A DNA stretch of 64,000 nucleotides from Zoogloea sp041904905. Its GTDB lineage: Bacteria; Pseudomonadota; Gammaproteobacteria; Burkholderiales; Rhodocyclaceae. The notes below the pieces were generated by a model. The model saw only the letters and a list, made by a program, of their open reading frames with translations, had not been told where the DNA came from and did not search any database. The stretch lies in NCBI RefSeq assembly GCF_041904905.1, contig NZ_JAYRMI010000010.1:1-64000 (forward strand), given 5' to 3'. Below, one piece after another: positions 1 through 8,068 of this stretch. Position numbers and translations under genes: made by a program. Positions within the stretch are counted from its first letter, which is position 1, and the number at the start of each line of letters is the position of its first letter.

Positions 1-125
1 GCGTTTTCGTGGGGGGGGGGGGGGCGCGCGGTGCTGGCCCGGGGCGGGGGGGGCCCCCCCCGCGCCCGCCCCCCCCCCCCCCCCCCGCGCCCGCGCCGGA
101 TTGCCGATGCCGTCGCGGCGCAGCC
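1..125. other. Low-complexity G/C homopolymer stretch at window edge
   Basis: The first ~95 bases consist mainly of uninterrupted G or C runs of up to about 16 bases, with no codon structure or recognisable signal. Ordinary coding sequence on the minus strand begins just after, at the stop codon at 126. This may be an assembly-edge or sequencing artefact rather than real DNA. Open frames crossing it are not credible genes. Confidence 0.6.
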
Positions 126-731
126 CTACGCGTCCGCAATCGCCGCGCCGTTCGCCACCACCAGCGCGAACACGTCCGACAAGCCCGCCAGATTGGCCCG
201 CTGCACCTCCGCCGCGGGCACCGTGCCGCCGTCCGGCGCCGGCAGCGCGCGGGTGGCGGTGGCTGCCGCCGGCACGCACACCGGCCAGCCCAGGTTCACC
301 GCCCCGCGGGCGGTGGAGTTGACGCAGTTGTGGGTCATGAAACCGCAGATCACCAACTGGCGCACCTTGCCCAACGCCTTCAGGCGCGCCTCCAGCTCGG
401 TGCCGACAAAGCCGTTGGCGAGGCGCTTCACCACCACCGCCTCGCCCTCCACCGGAGCCACCCGGACGGCGATGGCACCGATCTCGGCGCGGATGTCGAA
501 CAGCGAACCGGGCCCGCTGTCGTGCTGAATGTGGATCACCGGCGCGCCCACCGTCCGCGCCCGGGCCAGCAGCGCCGCGCATTCGTCCAGCGCGGCCTCC
601 ACCCCGTCGAGGCGGAGCGGCCCGTCCAGATAGGTGTTCTGCGCATCCACGACGATCAGCACGGATTCGGACAGGGGCGCCGGGGTGGCGGGCTTGCCGG
701 CCAGCTGGCGGATGGTGAAGGGGGCGGTCAT
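126..731 (-). CDS. Isochorismatase-family cysteine hydrolase
   Basis: A 201-residue protein with the isochorismatase-like alpha/beta fold, probably a cytoplasmic amidase or hydrolase. The family catalytic triad is visible: Asp in VVDAQN (about residue 29), Lys in VVVKRLANG and Cys in THNCVNST. The length is typical for this family (180-220). Substrate cannot be read from sequence, and family members act on nicotinamide, isochorismate, N-carbamoyl compounds and others. The gene is divergent from a LysR regulator whose start lies 122 bp away, with an inverted repeat in between, so LysR control of this gene is a reasonable inference. The start ATG at 731 is preceded by a GAGGAG-like ribosome site. 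Confidence 0.88.
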   Translation of the reverse strand: MTAPFTIRQLAGKPATPAPLSESVLIVVDAQNTYLDGPLRLDGVEAALDECAALLARARTVGAPVIHIQHDSGPGSLFDIRAEIGAIAVRVAPVEGEAVVVKRLANGFVGTELEARLKALGKVRQLVICGFMTHNCVNSTARGAVNLGWPVCVPAAATATRALPAPDGGTVPAAEVQRANLAGLSDVFALVVANGAAIADA

Positions 732-803
732 CGTCGATCTCCTCGGGTGGGTTGGGATGGCTGCAGCTTAGGGCCCGCGCAGGCTGGCGTAAATGCATAT
801 ACA

Positions 804-820
804 TGCAGCACAATGCTGCA
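804..820. promoter_or_regulatory. Inverted repeat, likely LysR operator
   Basis: A perfect 7-bp inverted repeat, TGCAGCA-CAA-TGCTGCA, lies in the 122-bp gap between the divergent hydrolase and LysR genes, within locally AT-richer DNA. LysR regulators typically bind dyads of this kind in the shared promoter region, so this is the best candidate operator. The assignment rests on symmetry and position only. Confidence 0.5.
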
Positions 821-853
821 AAATTGCATGCCCTCATCCCCGGAGCCCCCACC

Positions 854-1714
854 ATGAACTGGGACGACCTGCGCGTTCTCGTCGAGATCGGCCGGGCCGG
901 CAGCATCGCCGGCGCCGCCCGCCGCCTGAAGCTGGATCAGACCACCGTGGCCCGCCGCCTGCGGGCGCTGGAAGACCGCCTCGGCGTGCGCGTGTTCGGC
1001 CGCGGCGCGTCGGGGCGCTGGCAGCCCACCGCGGTGGGGCTGCGGGTGCTGGAGCGCGCCGCCCGCGTCGAGGAGGACGTGGCGGGCCTGCTGCGGGTGG
1101 CCGACGCCGCCCACCCCGAGATCGCCGGCAGCGTGCGCATCACCTCCGTCGGCTCGATCCTCGCCCACTGGATCACCCCGCGCCTGCCGGCCCTGCTCGA
1201 CCGCCACCCCGGGCTCGCCGTCGAGCTGGTGGCCAGCAACGACAACCTCAGCGTCTCCCGCCGGGAGGCCGACATCGCCATCCGCCTGGCCCGCCCCGAG
1301 CACGGCGACTTCCTGATCCGCAAGCTGGCCGACGTGGGCTTCGCGGTATACGCCCCCGCCGCCGGCACGCCGCCCGACGCCTGGGTGTGCTACGACGACG
1401 ACCTGGCCCACACCCCCGAGATGCGCTGGCTCGCCCCCCACCTGGCCACCGGCCGGGTGCGCCTGCGCAGCAACGAGGTGGACTGCCTCGTCCGCGCGGT
1501 CGCCGCCGGCATCGGCCAGGCCGTGCTGCCCTGCTTCATCGCCGACCCCAACCCCGCCCTGCAGCGCCAGCGCGCCCCCGCGCCGGCAGTGACGCGGGAG
1601 CTGTGGCTGCTCATCCACCCCGACGCCCGGCAGCAGCCGCGCGTGGTGGCCGTGGCGGATTGGCTGGCCGCGCAGTTTGCCGACAACCGGGGCGCCTTCC
1701 TCGGCCAGCCGTAG
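854..1714 (+). CDS. LysR-family transcriptional regulator
   Basis: A 286-residue LysR-type regulator. The N-terminal winged helix-turn-helix is clear (FETIG-like start reading NWDDLRVLVEIGRAGSIAGA, then LKLDQTTVARRLRALEDRLG), followed by a periplasmic-binding-like effector domain. The frame is open further upstream, but ATG 854 gives the canonical LysR N terminus. It is divergent from the isochorismatase-family hydrolase and probably regulates it; LysR proteins usually also repress their own gene from the shared operator. The effector is unknown. Confidence 0.92.
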   Translation: MNWDDLRVLVEIGRAGSIAGAARRLKLDQTTVARRLRALEDRLGVRVFGRGASGRWQPTAVGLRVLERAARVEEDVAGLLRVADAAHPEIAGSVRITSVGSILAHWITPRLPALLDRHPGLAVELVASNDNLSVSRREADIAIRLARPEHGDFLIRKLADVGFAVYAPAAGTPPDAWVCYDDDLAHTPEMRWLAPHLATGRVRLRSNEVDCLVRAVAAGIGQAVLPCFIADPNPALQRQRAPAPAVTRELWLLIHPDARQQPRVVAVADWLAAQFADNRGAFLGQP

Positions 1715-1882
1715 GCCCAGCGCCACGGCGGCGGGCCGCGGCATATTGCCGCACATAAGCAGAATCTAATATTCAAAGGCTATGCTGGCAGTGAGGCGGG
1801 CAATCCCCCCCACACGCCCACCGCCGGCCGCATCCCCAAGCCCGCCCGCCCCAAGCCGGGGTTGGCCCTTGAGGAGATCGCG

Positions 1883-2188
1883 ATGACATCCCGCACCCTT
1901 CTGGCTGTCGCCGGCGCCGCCCTGTGCCTGCTGTCCGGCGCCGCCGCCGCTGCCGGGGAGACAACCTACGGCAGCCAGCTCATGACGCCCCAGGAGCGGA
2001 TCGAGCACCGCAACGCCCTGCGCAGCCGGCAGACCGACGCGGCGCGCGAGGCCTACCGCAGCCAGCAGCACGAGCGGATGCAAGCCCGCGCCCAGGAACA
2101 GGGCGCCCGGTTGCCCGAAACGCCGCCCGCCCGTGGCGCCGGCGCCAACCGCCGGGCTGCCGGCATGGGCCCCCGCGGCGCCCGCTGA
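1883..2188 (+). CDS. Small secreted basic protein, unknown function
   Basis: A 101-residue protein with an N-terminal signal peptide (hydrophobic segment LLAVAGAALCLLSGAAAAA, cleavage near residue 22). The rest is a charged, Arg/Gln/Glu-rich, predicted helical segment (MTPQERIEHRNALRSRQT onward) ending in a Gly/Arg-rich tail. Similar small periplasmic proteins are common in Rhodocyclales and Burkholderiales, but I recognise no characterised family. ATG 1883 was chosen over 1862 because GAGGAG sits just upstream and the signal peptide then begins properly. It is followed 38 bp later by the DUF2202 lipoprotein and may be cotranscribed with it. Confidence 0.7.
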   Translation: MTSRTLLAVAGAALCLLSGAAAAAGETTYGSQLMTPQERIEHRNALRSRQTDAAREAYRSQQHERMQARAQEQGARLPETPPARGAGANRRAAGMGPRGAR

Positions 2189-2226
2189 AGGCTCGCCCCC
2201 GCCCCATCCACGCCGGAGAAATCGCA

Positions 2227-2925
2227 ATGAAACAGACCCTTCGCAAGATTGCCGTCGCCGCCCTCGGCGCGGGCCTCCTGGCCGCCTGCGGCGGCGGGGG
2301 CGACGGAACCCCCCAGGGCGGGCCGCCCTTCACGGTGAGCGCCGACGGCAGTTCGGCCTTTGCCGCCGCGGCGCTGGGCAGCACGCTGGCCGCCCTGCCG
2401 GTCGAAGCCCTCAGCGCGGCCGAGGCGGCGTCCCTCGCCTACATGCGCGAGGAGGAGAAGCTGGCCTACGACGTCTATTCGCGTCTCGACGCGATGTGGG
2501 GCCGGCAGCTGCCGATCTTTGCCAACATTGCCCAAAGCGAGGCCACCCACACCGAGGCGGTGCGGCAGCTACTGGTGCGCTACACCCTGACCGATCCGGC
2601 CGCCAACCTCAGCGCGGGGCTGTTCACCGTGCCCGTGCTGCAGCAGCTCTACCACGACCTCGTCGCCCAGGGCGCCACGTCGCTCATCGCCGCGCTGCAG
2701 GTGGGCGCCACCATCGAGGAGATCGACATCGTCGACCTGGAGACGGCGCTCCCCACCATCGACAACCAGGACATCCGGCTGGTGTACGGCAACCTGCTGA
2801 AGGGCTCGCGCAACCACCTGCGTGCCTTCGTGCAGGCCCTCGCCCAGCAGGGCGTGACCTACACCCCGGCCTATCTCACCACCGACACCTACAGCGCCAT
2901 CGTCACCACCGCCTTCGAACGCTGA
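2227..2925 (+). CDS. DUF2202 ferritin-like lipoprotein
   Basis: A 232-residue exported lipoprotein. The signal peptide ends in a lipobox (LLAAC, Cys about residue 20) followed by a Gly-rich linker. The mature part matches the DUF2202 family, which has a ferritin-like helical bundle: the stretch LAYMREEEKLAYDVYSRLD and the later SEATHTEAV carry the conserved Glu/His positions expected of a di-metal four-helix bundle. Function of the family is not established. The start at ATG 2227 has GGAGA upstream and gives a proper signal peptide; the longer open frame from 1924 runs through the preceding gene and is rejected. Confidence 0.85.
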   Translation: MKQTLRKIAVAALGAGLLAACGGGGDGTPQGGPPFTVSADGSSAFAAAALGSTLAALPVEALSAAEAASLAYMREEEKLAYDVYSRLDAMWGRQLPIFANIAQSEATHTEAVRQLLVRYTLTDPAANLSAGLFTVPVLQQLYHDLVAQGATSLIAALQVGATIEEIDIVDLETALPTIDNQDIRLVYGNLLKGSRNHLRAFVQALAQQGVTYTPAYLTTDTYSAIVTTAFER

Positions 2926-2939
2926 AGCCCTCGCCCACC

Positions 2940-3048
2940 TGTAGGTCGGGGTTAGCGCAGCGTAACCCGACATGCATTTCCACGACTGACGTGACGTGAT
3001 TCGATCACCGGATGTCGGGTTACGCTCTGCGGGCTAACCCGACCTACA
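2940..3048. repeat. Palindromic intergenic repeat (REP/MITE-like)
   Basis: Two imperfect copies of a ~35-bp element face each other: the left arm (2940-2973) begins TGTAGGTCGGG and ends CCCGACAT, and the right arm (3012-3048) is its near reverse complement. Each arm itself contains an internal inverted repeat (GGGTTA/TAACCC). The element lies between two convergent genes (DUF2202 lipoprotein and norD) and could fold into a long hairpin that terminates both. Elements with this GTAGGTCGGGTTAGC signature are commonly seen as dispersed intergenic repeats in proteobacteria. Confidence 0.75.
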
Positions 3049-3060
3049 GATCCGGAAAGG

Positions 3061-4908
3061 TCACCCGCCGGTGAGCTGCGCGTAGAGCAAGGGCAGCCGT
3101 GCCGGCAGCTCGGCCGGGTTGCGCAGGATGGTGTAGCCCGCCGGCCCGAAGAGGTGGGGCAGGTAGCCCTGGCCTTCCTTGTCGATGGTCACGCAGAAGG
3201 GGCGCACGCCCTCCTGGCGGGCGGCGTTGAGGCTCATCCGGGTGTCTTCGATGCCGTAGCGGCCCTCGTAGTGATCCACGTCGTTGGGCTTGCCGTCGGA
3301 GAGGATCAGCAGCAGGCGCAGGGCTTCGGGGCGCTTGGCGAGGAGCTGGGTGGCGTAGCGGATCGCCGCGCCGATGCGGGTGTAGAAGCCCGGCTTGAGG
3401 GCGCCGATGCGGCCGCGGATGCGGTCGTCGGCGGGTTCGTCGAAATCCTTGATGCGGTGAAAGCGGATGTGATCCCGCTTGCGCGACGAGAACCCGTACA
3501 ACCCGAACGGGTCGCCGGTGGCGCCCAGCGCCTCGGAGAACAGCCACAGGCTGTCGCGGATCACGTCGATCACCCGCTGCTCGTCGCTCACCCAGGTGTC
3601 GGTCGAGAGCGACAGATCGGCCAGCACCAGGCAGCACAGGTCGCGCTCGCGGCGCTCGCACGACAGGTAGCCGCCGGTGTCGCCGGTGACGTGGCCGGTT
3701 TTCCGGTCGGCAAAGGCGCGCACCACGGCGTCCAGATCAAGCTCGGGGCCGTCGGGCTGGTTCTTGAGCCAGCGCCGGGCCGGGGTGAGGGCCTCGAACT
3801 GGTGGCGCAGGCGCCGCGCCGGGCGCAGCAGGTGCGAGGGCAGCGCGCAGGGCTGGGCGTCCCGCGGGTCGAGCACGGTGAGGCTGCACACGTCGCGCTT
3901 GAGCTGCTGCTTCTTCCAGTCCCACTCGGGCAGCAGGATGCCGGACTCGAGGGGCGTGTCGTCCTGGGCGGCAGAGGGCAGGTCCAGGTCGAAGCGCACC
4001 TTGGAGGCGGTGTCGCTGCCGTCCTGGGCCACCGAGATCCGGTCCATGTCGGCGGCGGCGCGGGCCGGGTCGTCCTCGGCGTCGTCGTCCTGGCCGCGAT
4101 TCACCTTCACGAACTCGGCAAACGACAGCAGGCTCTCGGCCCGGAAGTTCAGGATCAGGCCGTTCTTGCCGTCGGGCATGTCCTCGCGCTGGGCCTGACG
4201 GCGGCGGTCGGTGGCATCCGCCGCCTTGCTGCCGTCTTCGCGCCGGTCGGCCGGGGTGGGCGGGTTGGATTGCTCGCGGCGGTCGATGGTCACCGGCGCC
4301 GGGTAGAGCCACAGCGCCACCGGCATGGGCGGGCGCCTGGCGGCGGGCAGGCCGGCCACGCTGCCCGGCTCCTGCAGCGCCTGGCGGATCGCCCGCTCGG
4401 CGGCGGCCTCGTCGGCCGGCAGCTTGGCCGGGTCGGGCCGCTCGGCGATCACCGCCGCCACCAGCCGGCGGTAGCGCGCCGCAAAACCGGGGAAGGCCGC
4501 CAGCGTGGCGCGGCTGGCAGCCTGGTTGGCGGCGATCCAGGCGTCGGCGTCCAGCCCGCCATCGGGCAGCGCCGCGCCCTGGGCGATCAGCCACAGGTAC
4601 AGATCGCGGTTGAGGCTGCGCTCGGGAAAGAACTCGATGCTCGCCGGCAGGCGCAGGGTTTCGGCGTCCCGCGCGGCGTGGGCGGCCTTCTCCCCCACAT
4701 GGGCGATGCGCTGCAGCCAGTTGCGCCGGGCCCCGTGCTCGATCTCGGCCGCCGGCGCCACCCGCAGGCCGGGGTCGCCCCCCAGCGCCCGGAACAGGAT
4801 GCCCGCGGTGCGCTCGATGTCGTCCAGCCGCACGGCGGCGTCCGGATAACTGCGCGTCGCCGCCCGGGTGATGAACTTGTGCCACAGACCGCCGATGAAC
4901 TCTTCCAT
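3061..4908 (-). CDS. norD: NorD-like nitric oxide reductase activation protein
   Basis: A 615-residue protein with a variable N-terminal region, an acidic linker around residues 270-330 and a C-terminal von Willebrand factor A domain. The metal-ion-dependent adhesion site is visible as DLSLST at residues 431-436, with later DGKPND. Length and architecture fit NorD, the VWA partner of the MoxR-type AAA ATPase NorQ in maturing respiratory nitric oxide reductase. The usual neighbours norC, norB and norQ are not in the window, so this is either a detached norD or a related VWA protein. It is followed 3' by the palindromic repeat and preceded by bdhA on the same strand. Confidence 0.82.
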   Translation of the reverse strand: MEEFIGGLWHKFITRAATRSYPDAAVRLDDIERTAGILFRALGGDPGLRVAPAAEIEHGARRNWLQRIAHVGEKAAHAARDAETLRLPASIEFFPERSLNRDLYLWLIAQGAALPDGGLDADAWIAANQAASRATLAAFPGFAARYRRLVAAVIAERPDPAKLPADEAAAERAIRQALQEPGSVAGLPAARRPPMPVALWLYPAPVTIDRREQSNPPTPADRREDGSKAADATDRRRQAQREDMPDGKNGLILNFRAESLLSFAEFVKVNRGQDDDAEDDPARAAADMDRISVAQDGSDTASKVRFDLDLPSAAQDDTPLESGILLPEWDWKKQQLKRDVCSLTVLDPRDAQPCALPSHLLRPARRLRHQFEALTPARRWLKNQPDGPELDLDAVVRAFADRKTGHVTGDTGGYLSCERRERDLCCLVLADLSLSTDTWVSDEQRVIDVIRDSLWLFSEALGATGDPFGLYGFSSRKRDHIRFHRIKDFDEPADDRIRGRIGALKPGFYTRIGAAIRYATQLLAKRPEALRLLLILSDGKPNDVDHYEGRYGIEDTRMSLNAARQEGVRPFCVTIDKEGQGYLPHLFGPAGYTILRNPAELPARLPLLYAQLTGG

Positions 4909-4995
4909 GATCCTACCCGGGGCCAGCCGCCCCGCTCTGTTGGGGCGACCTCAGCCGCCCATCGCGCGTTGAACAGACACGCCGCCGGCAGCCGC

Positions 4996-5784
4996 CTAGC
5001 GCGCCGTCCACCCGCCATCGATCAACTGCGCCGACCCGGTGACCGACCTGGCCGCATCCGAGCACAGGAACACCGCATACGCCGCCACCTCCTCGGCCTC
5101 GACAAACTGTCTGGTAGGCTGGGCGGCGAGGATCACCTCGCGGATCACCCGCTCCTCCGGCAGGTTGTGCACCTTGGCCTGATCCACCACCTGCTTGTCG
5201 ACCAGCGGCGTGCGCACATAGCCCGGGCACAGCGCGTTGCAGGTGATGCCCTGCTCCGCCACCTCCAGCGCCACCGCCTTGCTGAAACCCACCACCGCAT
5301 GCTTGCTGGCCGTGTAGGGCGCCTTGAACGGCGAAGCCACCAGCCCGTGGGCCGACGCGATATTGACGATCCGCCCCCAGCCCTGCGCCTTCATCCCCGG
5401 CAGCGCCGCCTTGGTGGTGTGAAACACCGACGACAGGTTGATCGCCAGCAGCTGATCCCAGGTGTCGTCGGGAAAGGCATCCACCGCCGCCACATGCTGG
5501 ATGCCCGCGTTGTTGACGAGGATGTCCACCCCGCCAAAGGCCGCGATGGTCGCCTCCACCAGCCCCCGAGCCGAAGCCGGGTCGGCCAGATTGGCCGGCG
5601 TGTAGGCGATCTCCGCGCCCGTCTCGGCGGCCAGCGCCGCGCGAACCGACTCCGCATCCGCCGCCACCCGCGAGCCGTTGAGCATCACCCGCGCCCCCGC
5701 CTGGGCCAGCGCCCGCGCCACCGCAAGGCCAATCCCCGAAGTGGAACCCGTAACCACCGCCCGCCTGCCTGCCAGAACCGCCAT
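4996..5784 (-). CDS. bdhA: D-3-hydroxybutyrate dehydrogenase (SDR family)
   Basis: A 262-residue classical short-chain dehydrogenase/reductase. Visible features are the cofactor motif TGSTSGIG (near residues 12-19), NNAG, the catalytic Ser in NIASAHG and the YTASK active-site motif. The segments AHGLVASPFKAPYTASKH and the C-terminal VTGSAQLIDGGW are typical of BdhA, which oxidises D-3-hydroxybutyrate to acetoacetate with NAD in polyhydroxybutyrate turnover. ATG 5784 is preceded by GAGGAG; the frame extends 13 codons further without a ribosome site. It lies upstream of norD on the same strand with an 87-bp gap. Confidence 0.88.
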   Translation of the reverse strand: MAVLAGRRAVVTGSTSGIGLAVARALAQAGARVMLNGSRVAADAESVRAALAAETGAEIAYTPANLADPASARGLVEATIAAFGGVDILVNNAGIQHVAAVDAFPDDTWDQLLAINLSSVFHTTKAALPGMKAQGWGRIVNIASAHGLVASPFKAPYTASKHAVVGFSKAVALEVAEQGITCNALCPGYVRTPLVDKQVVDQAKVHNLPEERVIREVILAAQPTRQFVEAEEVAAYAVFLCSDAARSVTGSAQLIDGGWTAR

Positions 5785-5823
5785 CCGATCTCTCCTCGAA
5801 TCCCCGAGCCCACGCCCGGCCAT

Positions 5824-6243
5824 GCGGGTGATGCTACCGCAGGGCGGGGATGCGGCGATGACTATAGCGGCGAGGGGTGGGGGGCGCCCTGTTGTGGGTC
5901 AAGTTCTGAGGACGGGATGACTCTATAACTTATGGCATATGGGCAAGAGGTGGCAGAAAGGCTAACATTTGGCGCGTTATGTATTGATGTGCGAAACACA
6001 TGCCAAGAGACGGTAGTTAAGGTGAATGGCTGCATATCGGCCGGTGCGAACGATCATGCTTATGCGCTAGAATGACAACTATAAATTCAAGAGCAGACCC
6101 TGTTGTCGCCAGATCTAGCCCTAACTTAGCAGCAGGTAGCTCAGACCTAAGCGGCCCTTTATTTTCACAAAGGATCAGCCCGAAATTTGAATTGCGCCCA
6201 ATCGGCAGCACCAACTCAATACAATTGATAAATCGAGAATCTT
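5824..6243. other. Intergenic region with abrupt drop in GC
   Basis: About 420 bases without a credible gene. From roughly 5920 onward composition shifts from GC-rich core sequence to roughly 50% GC, marking the left edge of an accessory segment. Short open frames on both strands (for example 6072-6269 plus and 6017-6214 minus) overlap each other or the ParA start and look unsupported. No tRNA, direct-repeat attachment site or integrase was seen at the edge. The promoter of the ParA-HEPN cassette presumably lies here. Confidence 0.6.
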
Positions 6244-7284
6244 ATGGCCAAAGTAATTTGTCTTTTTAACCACAAAGGCGGTGTTAGCAAGACGACCACC
6301 GCGTTTAACCTTGGCTGGATGATGGCAAGAAAGGGGAAGAAGGTATTGCTTGCTGATTTTGATCCTCAATGCAATCTCACTGGAATGGTGATGGGTTTTG
6401 CGGGAGTCGAAGAGTTAGAAGCAGTTTACAAGCCCAATCCCGCAAACAACGTCAAAGATGCATTGGCGCCTGCATTTGAGTCACAGCCTCGCATAATAAC
6501 AGCAGCTGAGTGCGCTGAAGTTGCGGGGAATCAAAACCTCAGATTGCTACCAGGTCACATTGCGCTATCAGAGTATGAAACCACATTGGGTGTAGCTCAA
6601 GAGTTATCTGGTTCGCTGCTGCCTCTGCGAAATCTTCCGGGTGCGATTCGCTTTCTTTTAGATGAAACGGCAGCTAAGTACGAAATCGATTATGTCTTAG
6701 TTGACATGAGTCCAAGCCTTGGCCCATTGAATCAAAATCTTTTAGCCACATCTGATTATTTCATCGTTCCTCTGCATCCGGATTACTTCTCTTCAATGGC
6801 GCTTAGTTCGCTTGCCCAGACCCTTCCTAAGTGGCAAGCATGGGCAAAAATGGCTCATGGATTAGATGTGCTAGTGAAAGCTGACTATCCATTTCCTGAG
6901 CCAAAAACTCAATTCATTGGGGCGATTATTCAAAAGTATCGACCGCGAAACGGCAGGGCCTCGAAGGCGTTTCAGCAATGGATCGATCGATTGCAGGAAG
7001 GAATTCAGCAAAGGCTGGTGCCGGCACTGGAGGGGGCTGGCATGCTTGATCGAGCAGCCTATTTCGACAAGACGGGCACGAACCCTTGGACTCCCATAAT
7101 GGAAGTCGCCGACTTCAATAGCATCATTGCGTTGTCGCAAGAGTTTCAAGTTCCAGTTTATGAATTAACTGAACAACAAGCAAATCAGCAAGGTGCCGTA
7201 TGGGACCAGACGCGGGAAAGCATGAATGTCTTTGAGACGGCATTTAGCAAATGTGCTGACAGCGTATTCTCCCTAACTGATTGA
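6244..7284 (+). CDS. ParA/MinD-like P-loop ATPase of a two-gene accessory cassette
   Basis: A 346-residue deviant-Walker ATPase. The N terminus carries HKGGVSKTTT with the signature lysine (K11) and the P-loop lysine (K16), followed by the Walker A' region DFDPQCNLTG and Walker B LVDMSPSLG. The first two thirds are ParA/Soj-like; the C-terminal third (from about residue 215) is longer than in minimal chromosomal ParA (about 260 residues) and contains no motif I recognise. No ParB homologue is adjacent. Instead the stop is followed four bases later by the start of a HEPN-like gene, so the pair is almost certainly cotranscribed. Base composition and A/T-ending codons differ sharply from flanking genes, suggesting acquisition by transfer. 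A role as ATPase switch of a toxin-like or antiviral module is inference. Confidence 0.85.
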   Translation: MAKVICLFNHKGGVSKTTTAFNLGWMMARKGKKVLLADFDPQCNLTGMVMGFAGVEELEAVYKPNPANNVKDALAPAFESQPRIITAAECAEVAGNQNLRLLPGHIALSEYETTLGVAQELSGSLLPLRNLPGAIRFLLDETAAKYEIDYVLVDMSPSLGPLNQNLLATSDYFIVPLHPDYFSSMALSSLAQTLPKWQAWAKMAHGLDVLVKADYPFPEPKTQFIGAIIQKYRPRNGRASKAFQQWIDRLQEGIQQRLVPALEGAGMLDRAAYFDKTGTNPWTPIMEVADFNSIIALSQEFQVPVYELTEQQANQQGAVWDQTRESMNVFETAFSKCADSVFSLTD

Positions 7285-7288
7285 GCTT

Positions 7289-7918
7289 ATGGCTTCTCCG
7301 CACGACCTTTTTAATGATGCATGGCTCCGTTGTGACATGCTTTCCTCAATGTACGCTTATCTCGCCAAAGCAACGACAAAAGCGCTACACACAGAAGAGA
7401 TTCTCAGGGCCGAGTGGGTTGCACGTGTGGCGGCACTTGACCTATACATACACGAGTTGGTTGCACAACGCCTAGTGGAGATTTTTGAGGGACGTTGTCC
7501 AGCAACTGATTCCTACAAGAAGTTCATGTTGCCGAATGAGACAGTTGCGCGCATTCGTTCTGCACCAACTCCAGACGACGCAAGGGCTGCTTTTGATCTT
7601 GAGGTTCGTCGGCAACTGGGGTTTATTACTTATCAAAGTGCCGAATCAATTGCCGATGGTGTACGAATGATTTCGTCAGTTGAATTATGGAACGGAGTGG
7701 CAGCTTTCCACGGGGCAGCACCGGCTGATGTCACAAAGCAGGCAAAAGCGCTGCGCCGACAATTGTCGATAATTGTGGAACGACGTAATAAGATTGCACA
7801 TGAAGGCGATATGCAACCATCAGTTCCTCGCCAGCCTTGGCCAATCTGTCAGGAAGACCTACAGACTGTTCGTAATTTTATCTTTCAAGTCGTCGCGGCA
7901 ATCGATGCCATCGTTTGA
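7289..7918 (+). CDS. HEPN-domain protein (probable RNase) paired with ParA-like ATPase
   Basis: A 209-residue, predicted all-helical protein. It resembles HEPN proteins of the RiboL-PSP type: an N-terminal helix RAEWVARVAALDLYIHEL and, near the C terminus, RRNKIAHEGD, which gives the HEPN active-site pattern R-x4-H (R166 to H171). HEPN proteins with an intact motif are typically metal-independent RNases in toxin-antitoxin, abortive-infection and CRISPR contexts. The start lies four bases after the ParA-like gene stop, implying translational coupling. Composition is low-GC like its partner. No recognisable antitoxin (for example MNT nucleotidyltransferase) is nearby. Family assignment is by motif and not by search. 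Confidence 0.72.
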   Translation: MASPHDLFNDAWLRCDMLSSMYAYLAKATTKALHTEEILRAEWVARVAALDLYIHELVAQRLVEIFEGRCPATDSYKKFMLPNETVARIRSAPTPDDARAAFDLEVRRQLGFITYQSAESIADGVRMISSVELWNGVAAFHGAAPADVTKQAKALRRQLSIIVERRNKIAHEGDMQPSVPRQPWPICQEDLQTVRNFIFQVVAAIDAIV

Positions 7919-8068
7919 TAGACGCCTTATGACAAATAATCCGACCAAGGTTTTGCAAGCAATGCGTAGGGGGCTCTGGTGCGGCTCTTGTCAGTTATCG
8001 GCTGGGAAGACTGCCGTTCAAAATTAGAGCGCGTTGAACGGTAGCTGACTGTCCGAAAGCAGGCACTC

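Noticed and set aside
3154..5928. 924-codon plus-strand frame
   Set aside because: Antisense to norD and bdhA; no motif, and both minus-strand genes have intact signature residues.
6072..6269. Small plus-strand frame before the ParA-like gene
   Set aside because: No ribosome site or similarity to anything known to me, and it overlaps the ParA start in another frame.
6244..7284. Interpretation as a chromosome or plasmid partition ParA
   Set aside because: There is no ParB-type gene next to it; the partner is an HEPN protein and the region has no replication gene.
7929..8027. Short frame (32 codons) just after the HEPN gene
   Set aside because: It could be a small antitoxin, but it has no clear ribosome site or recognisable sequence, so it is not supported as a gene.
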